Below the pieces are notes generated by a model, which saw only the letters and a program-made list of their open reading frames with translations, was not told where the DNA came from and did not search any database. A stretch of DNA of 64,000 nt from a virus. The position numbers and the translations under genes were made by a program. The stretch covers positions 1-64,000 of IMG/VR virus record IMGVR_UViG_3300049783_000824. The stretch is one strand, 5' to 3'. How positions within the stretch are numbered: position 1 is the stretch's first letter; each line of letters begins with the position of its first letter. Below are positions 49,708 through 57,545 of this stretch, one piece after another.

Positions 49708-50322
49708 ATGTTAATCAGGAAGGAAGACAACTATAATGTAACCGGAGAATCTGTAAATCAACTACCGTTGATTTTAGCATTGAATTCTGGTGGGGAACCA
49801 CTTAATTGGATTACATATCAGGATAGTGCTTTCTATTCAGCTAAGGGGAAAATCCTATGGCAGACTGGTAAGTATGAAGTGCTTCTACGTGGTGGTACTA
49901 ATGCTGCAACAGGTAAGCAGTCTACTCTAATGGTAGACACTATTGTTGCGTTAGACAATAACACTAGTCCATCAAAGTATCGTAGGGACACACCTGCACT
50001 AATCAACCGTGAGTTGTTTGCACGTGACAGGCACCTGTGTGCTTACTGTGGGAACAAGTATAACTTAGCTAAGCTAACACGTGACCACGTTTTGCCACGC
50101 TCTAAGAACGGCCCAGACGTGTGGGAGAACGTTGTTACTGCATGCCGTACCTGTAATCAGAGAAAGGATGATAGGACGCCTGAACAGGCTAAGATGGCGC
50201 TGTTGTACATACCATATGTACCATCATACAATGAGACATTGATTCTTAAAAATAGAAATATTTTAGATGATCAAATGACATATTTGATGAAGGGTGTTTC
50301 AAAGCACAGTAGGTTGCATTAA
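49708..50322 (+). CDS. HNH endonuclease
   Basis: A 204-residue protein with a classical HNH/zinc module at about 110-153: CAYCGNKY, TRDHVLPRSKNGPDVWENVVTAC, RTCNQRK (two CxxC pairs around the DH and N residues). The N-terminal about 90 residues form a separate beta-rich domain. This architecture is shared by many stand-alone phage and bacterial HNH proteins. A homing or DNA-processing role is possible; no intron is evident nearby. Followed by a terminator. Confidence 0.85.
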   Translation: MLIRKEDNYNVTGESVNQLPLILALNSGGEPLNWITYQDSAFYSAKGKILWQTGKYEVLLRGGTNAATGKQSTLMVDTIVALDNNTSPSKYRRDTPALINRELFARDRHLCAYCGNKYNLAKLTRDHVLPRSKNGPDVWENVVTACRTCNQRKDDRTPEQAKMALLYIPYVPSYNETLILKNRNILDDQMTYLMKGVSKHSRLH

Positions 50323-50326
50323 ATAA

Positions 50327-50353
50327 CGGGGGGGCTTTTAGGCCCCTTTTTAT
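50327..50353 (+). terminator. Rho-independent terminator
   Basis: A G-run (GGGGGGC) and a GGCCCC arm separated by a short loop are followed by TTTTTATT. The stem contains one mismatch or bulge. It separates the HNH gene from the next promoter. Confidence 0.75.
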
Positions 50354-50382
50354 TGCTTTATTTTTATTTAGGCCCATATTCG

Positions 50383-50411
50383 TTGCCTTATTGTTACCAT
50401 TATGTTATACT
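50383..50411 (+). promoter_or_regulatory. Host-type promoter
   Basis: TTGCCT (50383-50388), a 17-bp spacer, then TATACT (50406-50411), 24 bases before the ATG at 50435, directly behind a terminator. Confidence 0.6.
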
Positions 50412-50434
50412 TGTCGGAGAAAAAAGGAAACTAT

Positions 50435-51238
50435 ATGAGCTTTAAAGTATACGGTGGGTTGAAACTAGAAGGAATAACTACATTAGAAGATTCCTTTAAG
50501 TTTATTGAGACAGTAAGAGGATTAACTGAAGTCTGGGTAGAGAAGAGAGTAGCCCACGACATTAAAGTATTAGCATGTTTAATACACGATATGTACCATT
50601 GTGTTGGGATTAATATTTTAGAAGGTGATGAAAGCGTAAGCAATGATGAAAGTCCATTGCTAGCTGCAACAACAAAAATATTTGAAGGTAATCGTTCTGC
50701 ACCATCCCATGAAACTGAGTATGTTTTATCCTTAGGATTTCATAAGGATGCGGTTGTTGCCATTCCATTCTTTCCAGAAGACAGTGCTATACCCGAATTA
50801 TTAGAACTACCAAACGTTAATGAGTTTGGATATTGGGACAACGTTGATCCACTAGAGGGTGTCCCTTATGATGAGTGGGAATTGCGTGGTAAAATTTGGA
50901 ATGAGGTTTTACACGGTTCTGGTATCCCAGCAGAAACTATGCTTACTGTTAGACTAGCAGATTCAAAATATCTAGTTCCAAGAGATGAGTTTATGGCAGA
51001 CATAACATCTGTTGAAAACAGAACCAAGTCATTGGTAATGAATATAGCATATGATAGAGCATATAAACTATTAGAAAAAGTAGATAACATACCTGCCGAT
51101 CAGTTCTCGCGATATCTACAGAAAACTGCAGCAAATGCAATCGAAGATATTAAAAAAGAAATTGATGGAAAATTAAATGAAAAACTCACAATGAAAGATT
51201 TAGAGAAACCACTTACAGGAGAAGCAAATGACGCATAA
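50435..51238 (+). CDS. Hypothetical protein, first gene of an early operon
   Basis: A 267-residue protein from the ATG at 50435 with AAGGAAA upstream; an in-frame ATG at 50402 overlaps the promoter and is rejected. Acidic overall, with HDIKVLACLIHDMYHCVGI (about 40-58) giving His/Cys residues that might bind metal, and a helical C-terminus (ANAIEDIKKEIDGKLNEKL). No family recognised. It overlaps the MazG-like gene by 11 bases. Confidence 0.6.
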   Translation: MSFKVYGGLKLEGITTLEDSFKFIETVRGLTEVWVEKRVAHDIKVLACLIHDMYHCVGINILEGDESVSNDESPLLAATTKIFEGNRSAPSHETEYVLSLGFHKDAVVAIPFFPEDSAIPELLELPNVNEFGYWDNVDPLEGVPYDEWELRGKIWNEVLHGSGIPAETMLTVRLADSKYLVPRDEFMADITSVENRTKSLVMNIAYDRAYKLLEKVDNIPADQFSRYLQKTAANAIEDIKKEIDGKLNEKLTMKDLEKPLTGEANDA

Positions 51239-51851
51239 AGATTTTCAAACATTAGCAATTAGAACGGAATCAATCGTAGATAGTATCGAGTCAACTGAGC
51301 TTGACTTGCAAGTGTTCGAGGATGCATTATCCGCAGCAGTGAACATCATTGATGTGCTAGATGTTTATAAAAAGAGTTTATTTTACGGCAAAGATTTAGA
51401 CAAAGAAAAGATTCTTACGAAGTTAGCAGTTGCTCAAGGGGATATAGAAGATGCACTGGCTGGTATTATTGAGTCAAGGCGCATACGAGATGATATACAA
51501 GTAGGGGTTGAGCTAAGCATTGATCCTAGGGTATTCCATGCAATCTTGGGAACTATCACTGAGCATGGTGAGATTGCCCATGCATTACTGACTGGCATGA
51601 ACAGTGAGGATGGAATTGACCTTGTTAACATGTGTGAAGAGTTAGGTGATTCTGATTGGTATAAGGCATTGTTCTATGAAGCCACTGGAATTGGTTGGGG
51701 CGATGTACAAGCAATGATTATTAAGAAGTTAGAATTACGGTACAGTGATAAGATCTTTACTAAAGAAGAAGCCGAAAGTCGGGATTTAGTTGCTGAGCGC
51801 CAATTACTACATGATGCTATTAATGAAGCAATAGCTGAGTATACAGCATAA
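51228..51851 (+). CDS. MazG-like NTP pyrophosphohydrolase
   Basis: A 207-residue all-helical protein. LGTITEHGEIAHALL (about 105-119) and VNMCEELGDSDWYKALFYEATG (about 128-149) give the E-xx-E and EExxD metal-binding motifs of the MazG-type fold, followed by KLELRYSDKIFTKEEAESRDLVAER. Such enzymes hydrolyse (d)NTPs or alarmones such as ppGpp. Phage MazG proteins are thought to adjust nucleotide pools. The N-terminal 90 residues are an extra helical domain. Confidence 0.75.
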   Translation: MTHKDFQTLAIRTESIVDSIESTELDLQVFEDALSAAVNIIDVLDVYKKSLFYGKDLDKEKILTKLAVAQGDIEDALAGIIESRRIRDDIQVGVELSIDPRVFHAILGTITEHGEIAHALLTGMNSEDGIDLVNMCEELGDSDWYKALFYEATGIGWGDVQAMIIKKLELRYSDKIFTKEEAESRDLVAERQLLHDAINEAIAEYTA

Positions 51852-51852
51852 T

Positions 51853-52443
51853 ATGCCACCTAAAATGGACAAACCTGTCATAGTGTTTGATTTAGATGAT
51901 ACTCTAATTGACTTGAAGACTGAACTATATACGGCACTACATACTGACTTTGGTAAGGATAGAGTGCCACATTGGTCATTGTGGGACACCCACAATGTTG
52001 AAAATATTGTGGGGATAGGCGTAAAAGAATTTATTAAGTGCTCTGTTAAGCATGAAATATATTTAACAGCTAAGCCTAATATTTTCGCTAAGCCTATGTT
52101 AAAGGATTTATCTGCGAGGGGATATCATGTTGTTATTCTAACAGCACGTGGTGGGTTTGTCCCTAAGGCATTTGAGAAGACGGAAAAATACTTAGCAGAC
52201 CATGATCTTGTATGTGACGAACTGATTATTAGTAACATTGGTGAAAACAAAATGGACAGTCTAACAAAGTTTGATAATATAAAATGCACAGTTGATGATA
52301 GTGCCAAGAACTGTAAAGATATGTTGGCGTCAGGTAAGGTTGAGCATGTATTTCTACATGCTCTCCCCAATAACGTTAATAGCTTAGAGTATATACGGAT
52401 ACATAATTTGTATCAAATATATCCTTACCTTGGGTTATCTTGA
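51853..52443 (+). CDS. HAD-superfamily phosphatase
   Basis: A 196-residue HAD protein. Motif I is VFDLDDTLID (about 10-19), motif II is VILTARGG (about 95-102), Lys near GENKMDSLTKF and motif IV is CTVDDSAKN (about 140-148). It is of the 5'-nucleotidase/capless type with a short insert. The substrate is likely a nucleotide or sugar phosphate. Convergent with PhoH, ends overlapping by 19 bases. Confidence 0.8.
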   Translation: MPPKMDKPVIVFDLDDTLIDLKTELYTALHTDFGKDRVPHWSLWDTHNVENIVGIGVKEFIKCSVKHEIYLTAKPNIFAKPMLKDLSARGYHVVILTARGGFVPKAFEKTEKYLADHDLVCDELIISNIGENKMDSLTKFDNIKCTVDDSAKNCKDMLASGKVEHVFLHALPNNVNSLEYIRIHNLYQIYPYLGLS

Positions 52444-53216
52444 TCGAAATCTTCCATGGCACATATCCAAGCTTTAACAAATTCACTACGAACAATATCT
52501 TCTTTCTTGAACACAATTTCATCAAAGTTGGGTATTGTTCTAGCGATTTGTAAAAACCGCTCCATACCGGATTTATCATTTCCAGATTTATACAAATCTG
52601 TTTGTATCTGGTCACCGACTATAAGTAGGTTAGAGTCGTCACCCACTCTAGTAATTACCGAATTCAATTCCCAAAAATTAAGGTTTTGTACTTCATCGAC
52701 AATAATTACGGCATCGTCCCAGTTAAGGCCACGAACAAAAGATGTTGGCATGAATTCAATAATACCAGCTTCTTTAAGGTTATCATAACTGTTGTTGTTT
52801 CCCATTAGGAATCCTACAATATCCCTATATGGTGCTTCGTATGGTTCAAGTTTCTCGGAAACTGTACCCGGAAGGTGTCCTAATTCTCTTGTGGAGACTG
52901 CACTGCGTACAATGATTATGCGTTGCTGTGGTTGTTCTTTTGATAAAACATCAGTTAGTGCTAGGTACATTGCTGCTAATGTTTTTCCTGTACCGGCTGA
53001 ACCATTTGCAATAATGTGGTTGCCGTTATAATATGATTCAAACATTTCTTTTTGTGGGGGGTTGAGCGGGTTTATTACTTTTAGATCGTGGAGTGACCAT
53101 GACTTTTTTCTTCGTTGTTCGGTCATAGCCATACCGTTATTTACAAGGCCACTTTTTAGGAGTTTAAGTTCGTATTCTTTATGGCCAACAGCCTTTGCTT
53201 GTTTTTTTCGTGACAT
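52425..53216 (-). CDS. PhoH-like ATPase
   Basis: A 263-residue P-loop ATPase of the PhoH family. Walker A is GSAGTGKT (72-79), then RSAVSTRELGHLPGTVSEKLEPY (105-127), a family hallmark, and Walker B is VIIVDEVQNL (170-179) with motif GDQIQTDL. Widespread in marine phages; a helicase/RNA-related role is suspected, and phosphate-stress induction is known only for some hosts. It lies on the minus strand in an otherwise plus-strand block. AATGGAGACATTAAT precedes the ATG. Confidence 0.9.
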   Translation of the reverse strand: MSRKKQAKAVGHKEYELKLLKSGLVNNGMAMTEQRRKKSWSLHDLKVINPLNPPQKEMFESYYNGNHIIANGSAGTGKTLAAMYLALTDVLSKEQPQQRIIIVRSAVSTRELGHLPGTVSEKLEPYEAPYRDIVGFLMGNNNSYDNLKEAGIIEFMPTSFVRGLNWDDAVIIVDEVQNLNFWELNSVITRVGDDSNLLIVGDQIQTDLYKSGNDKSGMERFLQIARTIPNFDEIVFKKEDIVRSEFVKAWICAMEDFDQDNPR

Positions 53217-53460
53217 ATTAATGTCTCCATGTTGTAGGTTAGTTTTTGTTCGTTACTGCTACGGTATATTACGAATCAGGCATATGCGTCACCTCCTATA
53301 AAATGAATTACATAGTCAAGATTGAGAACTATACTAATCTAACATTGACAAAGGTTGTAGTCTGAGATAGAATTGCAACAATGTCTCAAGCGTTCTTGAC
53401 AGTTATCGAATACTAAATATACGATAACTATAATTATTTATAACAGACTGGAGATAATAA
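53217..53460. promoter_or_regulatory. Regulatory gap between divergent PhoH and plus-strand operon: two host-type promoters, a minus-strand mini-ORF
   Basis: Plus strand: TTGACA (53345-53350), 17-bp spacer, TAGAAT (53368-53373); then TTGACA (53396-53401), 16-bp spacer, TATACG (53418-53423). Both point to the gene at 53461. Minus strand: AGGAGGTGA (53297-53289) followed by ATG CCT GAT TCG TAA (53283-53269), a four-codon frame behind a perfect ribosome site, 53 bases before the PhoH start. A minus-strand TATAAATA (53442-53435) could serve PhoH late, but is distant. Confidence 0.55.
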
Positions 53461-53763
53461 ATGGAAGAAGAATTTATCCTTGATATGTCAAAGACTTACA
53501 TATACGAAGGTGATGAGTATATTGCCACGGGTAAGTACGCTGAGAAAGTAAACTTGGAGGAAGATGAAGAACCTAGACGTAGAAGGTCAAATCGCCACCC
53601 AGTAAAAAAGAGCACAGCACATAATGTGCAAATACAAATAACCCCAGCCCCCCAACGGGGCAAGTCACAGGCTAGTATGGTAGGGGTATCAAAAGTAGAA
53701 AAATGGGTATATGCAAACGAACTGTATATGGTTCACGACATGTTAGATGAGGAAGATGATTAA
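53461..53763 (+). CDS. Small conserved hypothetical protein upstream of DHFR
   Basis: A 100-residue protein with CTGGAGA upstream. The first part (SKTYIYEGDEYIATGKYAEKV) is followed by an Arg cluster (EEPRRRRSNRHPVKK) and a C-terminal VEKWVYANELYMVHDML. Its stop directly abuts the DHFR ATG. The strong double promoter suggests high early expression. Function unknown. Confidence 0.6.
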   Translation: MEEEFILDMSKTYIYEGDEYIATGKYAEKVNLEEDEEPRRRRSNRHPVKKSTAHNVQIQITPAPQRGKSQASMVGVSKVEKWVYANELYMVHDMLDEEDD

Positions 53764-54261
53764 ATGAAAGCGATTATTGTAGCAGTTGACCGAATGGGTG
53801 GCATTGGTAAAGACAATGGCATTCCATGGAAATATAGCGAAGATATGAAATACTTTGCAGCAACAACAAAAAATAGCACATGTATTATGGGCCGTAAGAC
53901 ATATGAGAGTATATTGCCATACATTGGCAATAGGACTAGCCTATTACCCCACCGTCAGTGCCTCGTAGTGACCAGTAACGATGAATATGAGGTAACAGGT
54001 GCCAGTAGAGTAAGAAGCCTCACAGAGGGCTTAAAAGAAGCCTCATATGATAATGTGTTCTTCATTGGTGGTGCGTCGATATACATGGAAGCGTTGGGGC
54101 ATATAGACACGGCATACATCACCACCATCCCAGATGACTATGATTGTGATGTAAACATAAATAATGTTATTGGTTATGTTGCATCAAGCTTTGATTATGT
54201 GAGTGGGGAAGTGTCAGCTGCTGGGTTGAGTTATAGGGTATGGAGTAAAAATACTAGGTGA
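53764..54261 (+). CDS. Dihydrofolate reductase
   Basis: A 165-residue DHFR of standard length. MKAIIVAVDRMGGIGKDNGIPW carries the Met20-loop pattern with GIGxxxxxPW, SEDMKYFAATT the substrate Asp (in WKYSEDMKYF), IMGRKTYESI the NADPH-binding motif and FFIGGASIYMEAL the GG motif. It regenerates tetrahydrofolate for thymidylate synthesis. It works with the dCMP deaminase at 48.7 kb; thymidylate synthase is not in the window. Confidence 0.93.
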   Translation: MKAIIVAVDRMGGIGKDNGIPWKYSEDMKYFAATTKNSTCIMGRKTYESILPYIGNRTSLLPHRQCLVVTSNDEYEVTGASRVRSLTEGLKEASYDNVFFIGGASIYMEALGHIDTAYITTIPDDYDCDVNINNVIGYVASSFDYVSGEVSAAGLSYRVWSKNTR

Positions 54262-54292
54262 TAATACTAAATATAATTATACTGGAGAAAAT

Positions 54293-54787
54293 ATGAAATT
54301 ATTTACAATAACCGAGAAGAAGTCAGCCTCCGATGGGACGTATGTTGCACTTAAGGTATCCCCCGAAAGTAAAAAACTGCTAAAAGAAGTTATCCGTAAG
54401 CTGGGAGTCCCATCACCATTAGATACAAAAGATGCACATTCCACTTTAATATATTCCAGAAAGCCCTTACCAGACTTTAAGGCTAATGGTAAGTTAAAAT
54501 CCCCTATTGTTGCTAAATGTAAAAAGTTAACCATATTCCCCACAGATGATGGGAAAGCCTTAGTTATAGAGCTTGATAATAAGGAAATGCAGGATAGATT
54601 TGAAGAAATAATGTCAAAGCATGAAGCCACATCGGATTACGATGAATATAAACCACATGTAACCCTATCATATGATTGCGGTGACTTCGACATAAGTAGG
54701 ATTAATATTTCAGATATGATAGATTCTATTGAATTTTCAGAGGAATATTCAAATAAATTAATACTAGGGTGGGCATCAAAGAAATGA
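54293..54787 (+). CDS. Anti-CBASS protein Acb1-like 2H phosphoesterase
   Basis: A 164-residue 2H phosphoesterase with the two catalytic motifs HST (His49-Thr51) in AHSTLIYSRKPLP and HVT (His122-Thr124) in YKPHVTLSYD. The surroundings (DGTYVALKV near the start, a KHEAT-D-DEYKPHVTLSYDCGDFDIS block) agree with what I remember of T4 Acb1 (gp57B). Acb1 cleaves the cyclic oligonucleotides that activate CBASS effectors and so blocks this abortive defence. CTGGAG precedes the ATG. It sits in an early operon, as expected for a counter-defence enzyme. A general RNA 2',3'-cyclic phosphodiesterase is the alternative. Confidence 0.75.
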   Translation: MKLFTITEKKSASDGTYVALKVSPESKKLLKEVIRKLGVPSPLDTKDAHSTLIYSRKPLPDFKANGKLKSPIVAKCKKLTIFPTDDGKALVIELDNKEMQDRFEEIMSKHEATSDYDEYKPHVTLSYDCGDFDISRINISDMIDSIEFSEEYSNKLILGWASKK

Positions 54788-55053
54788 AAAATAGAACAAG
54801 ATTTGTAGGAAATGTACAAACAACATATAGTGATTGGTCACAGTCATTAGTCAACGCATATCCAGATGGTTTAAAGTTTGAACTGTTAGCAGGTAAAAAA
54901 ACTGTGGTGGCATACAGTGGTGGTGTTGATATTGGCCTGTTTAACTTTCAAATAGCACAAGGTGAGCTATTTTGGGATAGCGAGCACAACGAGCACATAC
55001 CCGAGAAAGACCCACAATATCAGAAATTTGATATCAACAAATTTATAAAATAA
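54784..55053 (+). CDS. Small hypothetical protein coupled to the Acb1-like gene
   Basis: An 89-residue protein; the ATG at 54784 overlaps the Acb1-like stop by 4 bases (ATGA). Trp/Tyr-rich middle (SDWSQSLVNAYPDGLKFELLAGKKTVVAYSGG). No family recognised. The tight coupling makes it worth testing together with the anti-CBASS candidate. Confidence 0.55.
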   Translation: MKNRTRFVGNVQTTYSDWSQSLVNAYPDGLKFELLAGKKTVVAYSGGVDIGLFNFQIAQGELFWDSEHNEHIPEKDPQYQKFDINKFIK

Positions 55054-55128
55054 ACTATATTATTGAGACAATAAATATAATATGTAATACCAGTGCATAA
55101 CACTATAAACAATAACGGAGTACGTTTG

Positions 55129-55830
55129 ATGAATAGTAATAAAAAAGATGTTGGCGAATTATTCATGCTAGAAAAGCAAGTAAAGTACTATGCACAAACT
55201 GTTAATATAACATTACATCACTTCTATATTAACGGGGAAATAGAACACGAAATAGATAAGTACGTTGACATGCTTAATGTTATGAAAACATGTGAAGCCC
55301 AAGATAAGATTTACATTTACTTGAATACACCGGGTGGGAGCCTAGGAACCACCATTCAAATAATAGCTGCAATGAACCAATCACAGGCAGAAATAACAAC
55401 TTTCTTAGAAGGTGATGTTTGTTCGGCAGGAACGATGATATTCTTATCAGGGGATAACTATGTAGTTAACGACCATTGTGCATTTATGATCCATAACTGT
55501 AGCCATGGTGGGTATGATAAGGGTGCAGCTATTGTATCACAAGTGGATTTCATGAAGACTTATTTCAAAAAAATGGCTACTAACATATATTCAGGATTCT
55601 TAACCGATGATGAAATTACAGATATGCTTGCAGATAAGGATTTCTGGATGGATTCTGATGAAGTAGTAGAACGCCTTAACGTGCGTGGTATCGGGGTCGT
55701 ATTTGATGGCAGGATTGATGACGAGATTGATGAAACGGCATATGAACCTAAACCAAAACCTAAGCCAAAGCCTAAACCAAAAGCTAAGGCTAAAGTTAAG
55801 GCTAAAGTTAAGGTAAAAACTAAAGCATGA
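55129..55830 (+). CDS. ClpP-like serine protease with Lys/Pro repeat tail
   Basis: A 233-residue protein from the ATG at 55129 (CGGAG upstream; an in-frame ATG at 55093 lacks a site). The ClpP core is intact: YLNTPGGS (oxyanion loop, about 64-71), GDVCSAGTMIF with Ser99 and IHNCSHGG with His122. The C-terminus is a peculiar tail of KP, KA and KV dipeptide repeats (about 206-233), strongly basic. In marine T4-like phages ClpP-like proteins are common; it may act as prohead protease in place of T4 gp21 or degrade host proteins. The tail might bind DNA or the acidic scaffold. Confidence 0.8.
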   Translation: MNSNKKDVGELFMLEKQVKYYAQTVNITLHHFYINGEIEHEIDKYVDMLNVMKTCEAQDKIYIYLNTPGGSLGTTIQIIAAMNQSQAEITTFLEGDVCSAGTMIFLSGDNYVVNDHCAFMIHNCSHGGYDKGAAIVSQVDFMKTYFKKMATNIYSGFLTDDEITDMLADKDFWMDSDEVVERLNVRGIGVVFDGRIDDEIDETAYEPKPKPKPKPKPKAKAKVKAKVKVKTKA

Positions 55831-55874
55831 CTCTTCTTTCAAATAGTTTAATGTTGTGATATAATACCACACAT

Positions 55875-56924
55875 ATGGAAACTATTGAAGACTTAGTACG
55901 AGATCACTTACCATTAATGCACGGAGAATCATCCAAAGGGTGGAACTCCGTGTATTGTGCTGTATGTGGTGATGGTACACACTCAAAAGGCCCCCGTGGT
56001 GGCTGGCTCTTTCAGGATGAAATGTGTTTCTACAATTGCTTTAATTGTAGTACAGATGGTAGTTTTGATCCAGATAGAGAAGCCCCACATTCAAAGAACA
56101 TGTGGGATATATTCAGAGCATTTGGTATACCAGTAAAGGAAGTAAATGGTCTCCTCGCATCTAAAATAAAAGATGATAAGAAGCGTGTTACAAAAGCAGA
56201 AAAGATAATATTACCATCAATTAAGCAACCTGATTTTTTTAAACCCATAACGGCCTATGCAGAGGATGACCCATTGGCATGTGAGGCTAGGGACTTCTTG
56301 TGGAATAAGTATAAAATGACACAAGATGACTACCCATTCTTCCTGTCTAAAGGTAAAACATCATCCGTAAACCCGGATGACATATTCCTTGCAAAGAATC
56401 TACTACCACGGATAATTATACCAACATACAAGAACAATGGCGATCTTATGTACTGGCAGGCACGCATTTTCTTTGGGGAATCAAATAAAAAATATTTAAG
56501 TGCCAGTGTTGAGAATAGCGGGGCAGTTATATATGGTACGGAGAATATCAACAATGAAAAATATAAGGATAGGCCACTATACATAACCGAAGGATTCTTT
56601 GATTCTTGGCATGTTAATGGCGTGGCAATTATAACTAATAATATGAAAACATCTAAAATAAAGCTACTAGAGAGAAACAAGAGAGATAAAGTAGTAATAC
56701 CAGACTATAATAGAGATGGCATGAATCTTGCAGACCAAGCTATTAATGAAGGGTGGGGAATATCCTTACCCGCCTACCTACCACACAGGGACATATGCAG
56801 TGCTATAAACCATTTCGGAAAACTATACGTACTTAAAACAATTATAAAAAACACATACTACAGTTTTGAAGCAAAAATGCGCCTTAAAGAGTTTAAGTTG
56901 AAAAATTATAAGTTTTTAGACTAG
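55875..56924 (+). CDS. DnaG-type DNA primase (gp61-like)
   Basis: A 349-residue primase. The N-terminal zinc ribbon has CxxC pairs at Cys28/Cys31 and Cys55/Cys58 (YCAVCGDG, YNCFNCS). The TOPRIM part begins with RIIIPTYKNNGDLMYWQAR, then LYITEGFFDSWHV with the catalytic Glu, and VVIPDYNRDGMNLADQA with the DxD-like acidic pair. It synthesises RNA primers for lagging strands with the gp41 helicase. A TATAAT (55860-55865) lies 9 bases before the ATG, but its -35 is weak. Confidence 0.88.
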   Translation: METIEDLVRDHLPLMHGESSKGWNSVYCAVCGDGTHSKGPRGGWLFQDEMCFYNCFNCSTDGSFDPDREAPHSKNMWDIFRAFGIPVKEVNGLLASKIKDDKKRVTKAEKIILPSIKQPDFFKPITAYAEDDPLACEARDFLWNKYKMTQDDYPFFLSKGKTSSVNPDDIFLAKNLLPRIIIPTYKNNGDLMYWQARIFFGESNKKYLSASVENSGAVIYGTENINNEKYKDRPLYITEGFFDSWHVNGVAIITNNMKTSKIKLLERNKRDKVVIPDYNRDGMNLADQAINEGWGISLPAYLPHRDICSAINHFGKLYVLKTIIKNTYYSFEAKMRLKEFKLKNYKFLD

Positions 56925-56928
56925 GAAC

Positions 56929-56960
56929 TATAAATATACTTAACCTACTAATGAGGTAAG
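56929..56960 (+). promoter_or_regulatory. T4-type late promoter octamer with nearby inverted repeat
   Basis: TATAAATA at 56929-56936, 27 bases before the ATG at 56964. CTTAACCT (56939-56946) can pair with AGGTAAG (56954-56960), with one bulge; the right arm covers the GAGG ribosome site. A transcript starting about 56942 would lose the base of the stem. Confidence 0.5.
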
Positions 56961-56963
56961 ATT

Positions 56964-57146
56964 ATGTTCAGCAACGAAAATACTAAAGATAAACCTGAAT
57001 TGAAGTTTGATTCTGTAGAACGCATTAACTCCGAATTATCCATGATTCAACGTAGAGTGGAAATATTTCGAGTCCTTAATAAAAATGAAAATGTAGAAGA
57101 TATGTCATTATCTAAAGAATTCTTTGAAGGTTTAAAACTTGTCTAA
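56964..57146 (+). CDS. Small hypothetical protein, probably late
   Basis: A 60-residue helical protein with a GAGG site, the first of three overlapping small genes between primase and fibre gene, behind a late promoter. No motif. Confidence 0.5.
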   Translation: MFSNENTKDKPELKFDSVERINSELSMIQRRVEIFRVLNKNENVEDMSLSKEFFEGLKLV

Positions 57147-57309
57147 AAAGCAATTAACTGTATCTAAAATAAGAAGAATAAAAGACTTATCCCAAATCAT
57201 GTATATAGCTGGAATCGTAATAAACTCAGATGGTTCCGTTTTTGATAAAACTACCAAAAAAACATATAATACAGTTGTTGATTGGTCACGGAGGCCCGAT
57301 GAAGTATGA
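57139..57309 (+). CDS. Small hypothetical protein with TTG start
   Basis: A 56-residue frame starting with TTG inside the previous stop region and overlapping the next gene by 11 bases. The sequence SKKQLTVSKIRRIKDLSQIMYIAGIVI plus NSDGSVFDKTTKKTYNTVVDW reads like a real small domain (helix followed by strands). Codon use and gapless tiling with the neighbours support it; the TTG start and weak ribosome site reduce confidence. Confidence 0.45.
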   Translation: MSKKQLTVSKIRRIKDLSQIMYIAGIVINSDGSVFDKTTKKTYNTVVDWSRRPDEV

Positions 57310-57520
57310 AGATAATGACCTTAAAGAATTGTATGAAAATGAATCACTTGAAACTTTTATTGAAAAAGTAAACCCAGCAAATATAGTAAACCCACGAACA
57401 AGAGCAATAGTAGCAGCATTAAGCCGATCAGTCCGAGTACTGGAGCTTGAATTTAACCCAATCGTCTCTCCAGAGCATGTGGAAAAAAGAGAAGATACTA
57501 ATCATTATCAAGAACCATAA
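57299..57520 (+). CDS. Small acidic hypothetical protein
   Basis: A 73-residue protein from the ATG at 57299, with GGAGG 6 bases upstream; an in-frame GTG/ATG region further upstream lies inside the previous small gene. It is helical and acidic with NPANIVNPRTRAIVAALSRSVRVLELE in the middle. No family recognised. Confidence 0.55.
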   Translation: MKYEDNDLKELYENESLETFIEKVNPANIVNPRTRAIVAALSRSVRVLELEFNPIVSPEHVEKREDTNHYQEP

Positions 57521-57523
57521 ATA
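57516..57523 (+). promoter_or_regulatory. Variant late promoter (CATAAATA)
   Basis: CATAAATA 22 bases before the ATG at 57546. A 5-base complement (AGTTA near 57521 and TAACT near 57537) flanks the AAGGATAA ribosome site, a weaker form of the repeat seen at other late promoters. Confidence 0.4.
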
Positions 57524-57545
57524 GTTACATTAAAGGATAACTTAT

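Noticed and set aside
49708-50322. HNH protein as an intron-encoded homing endonuclease
   Set aside because: No interrupted gene flanks it; it has its own terminator and lies in a normal operon.
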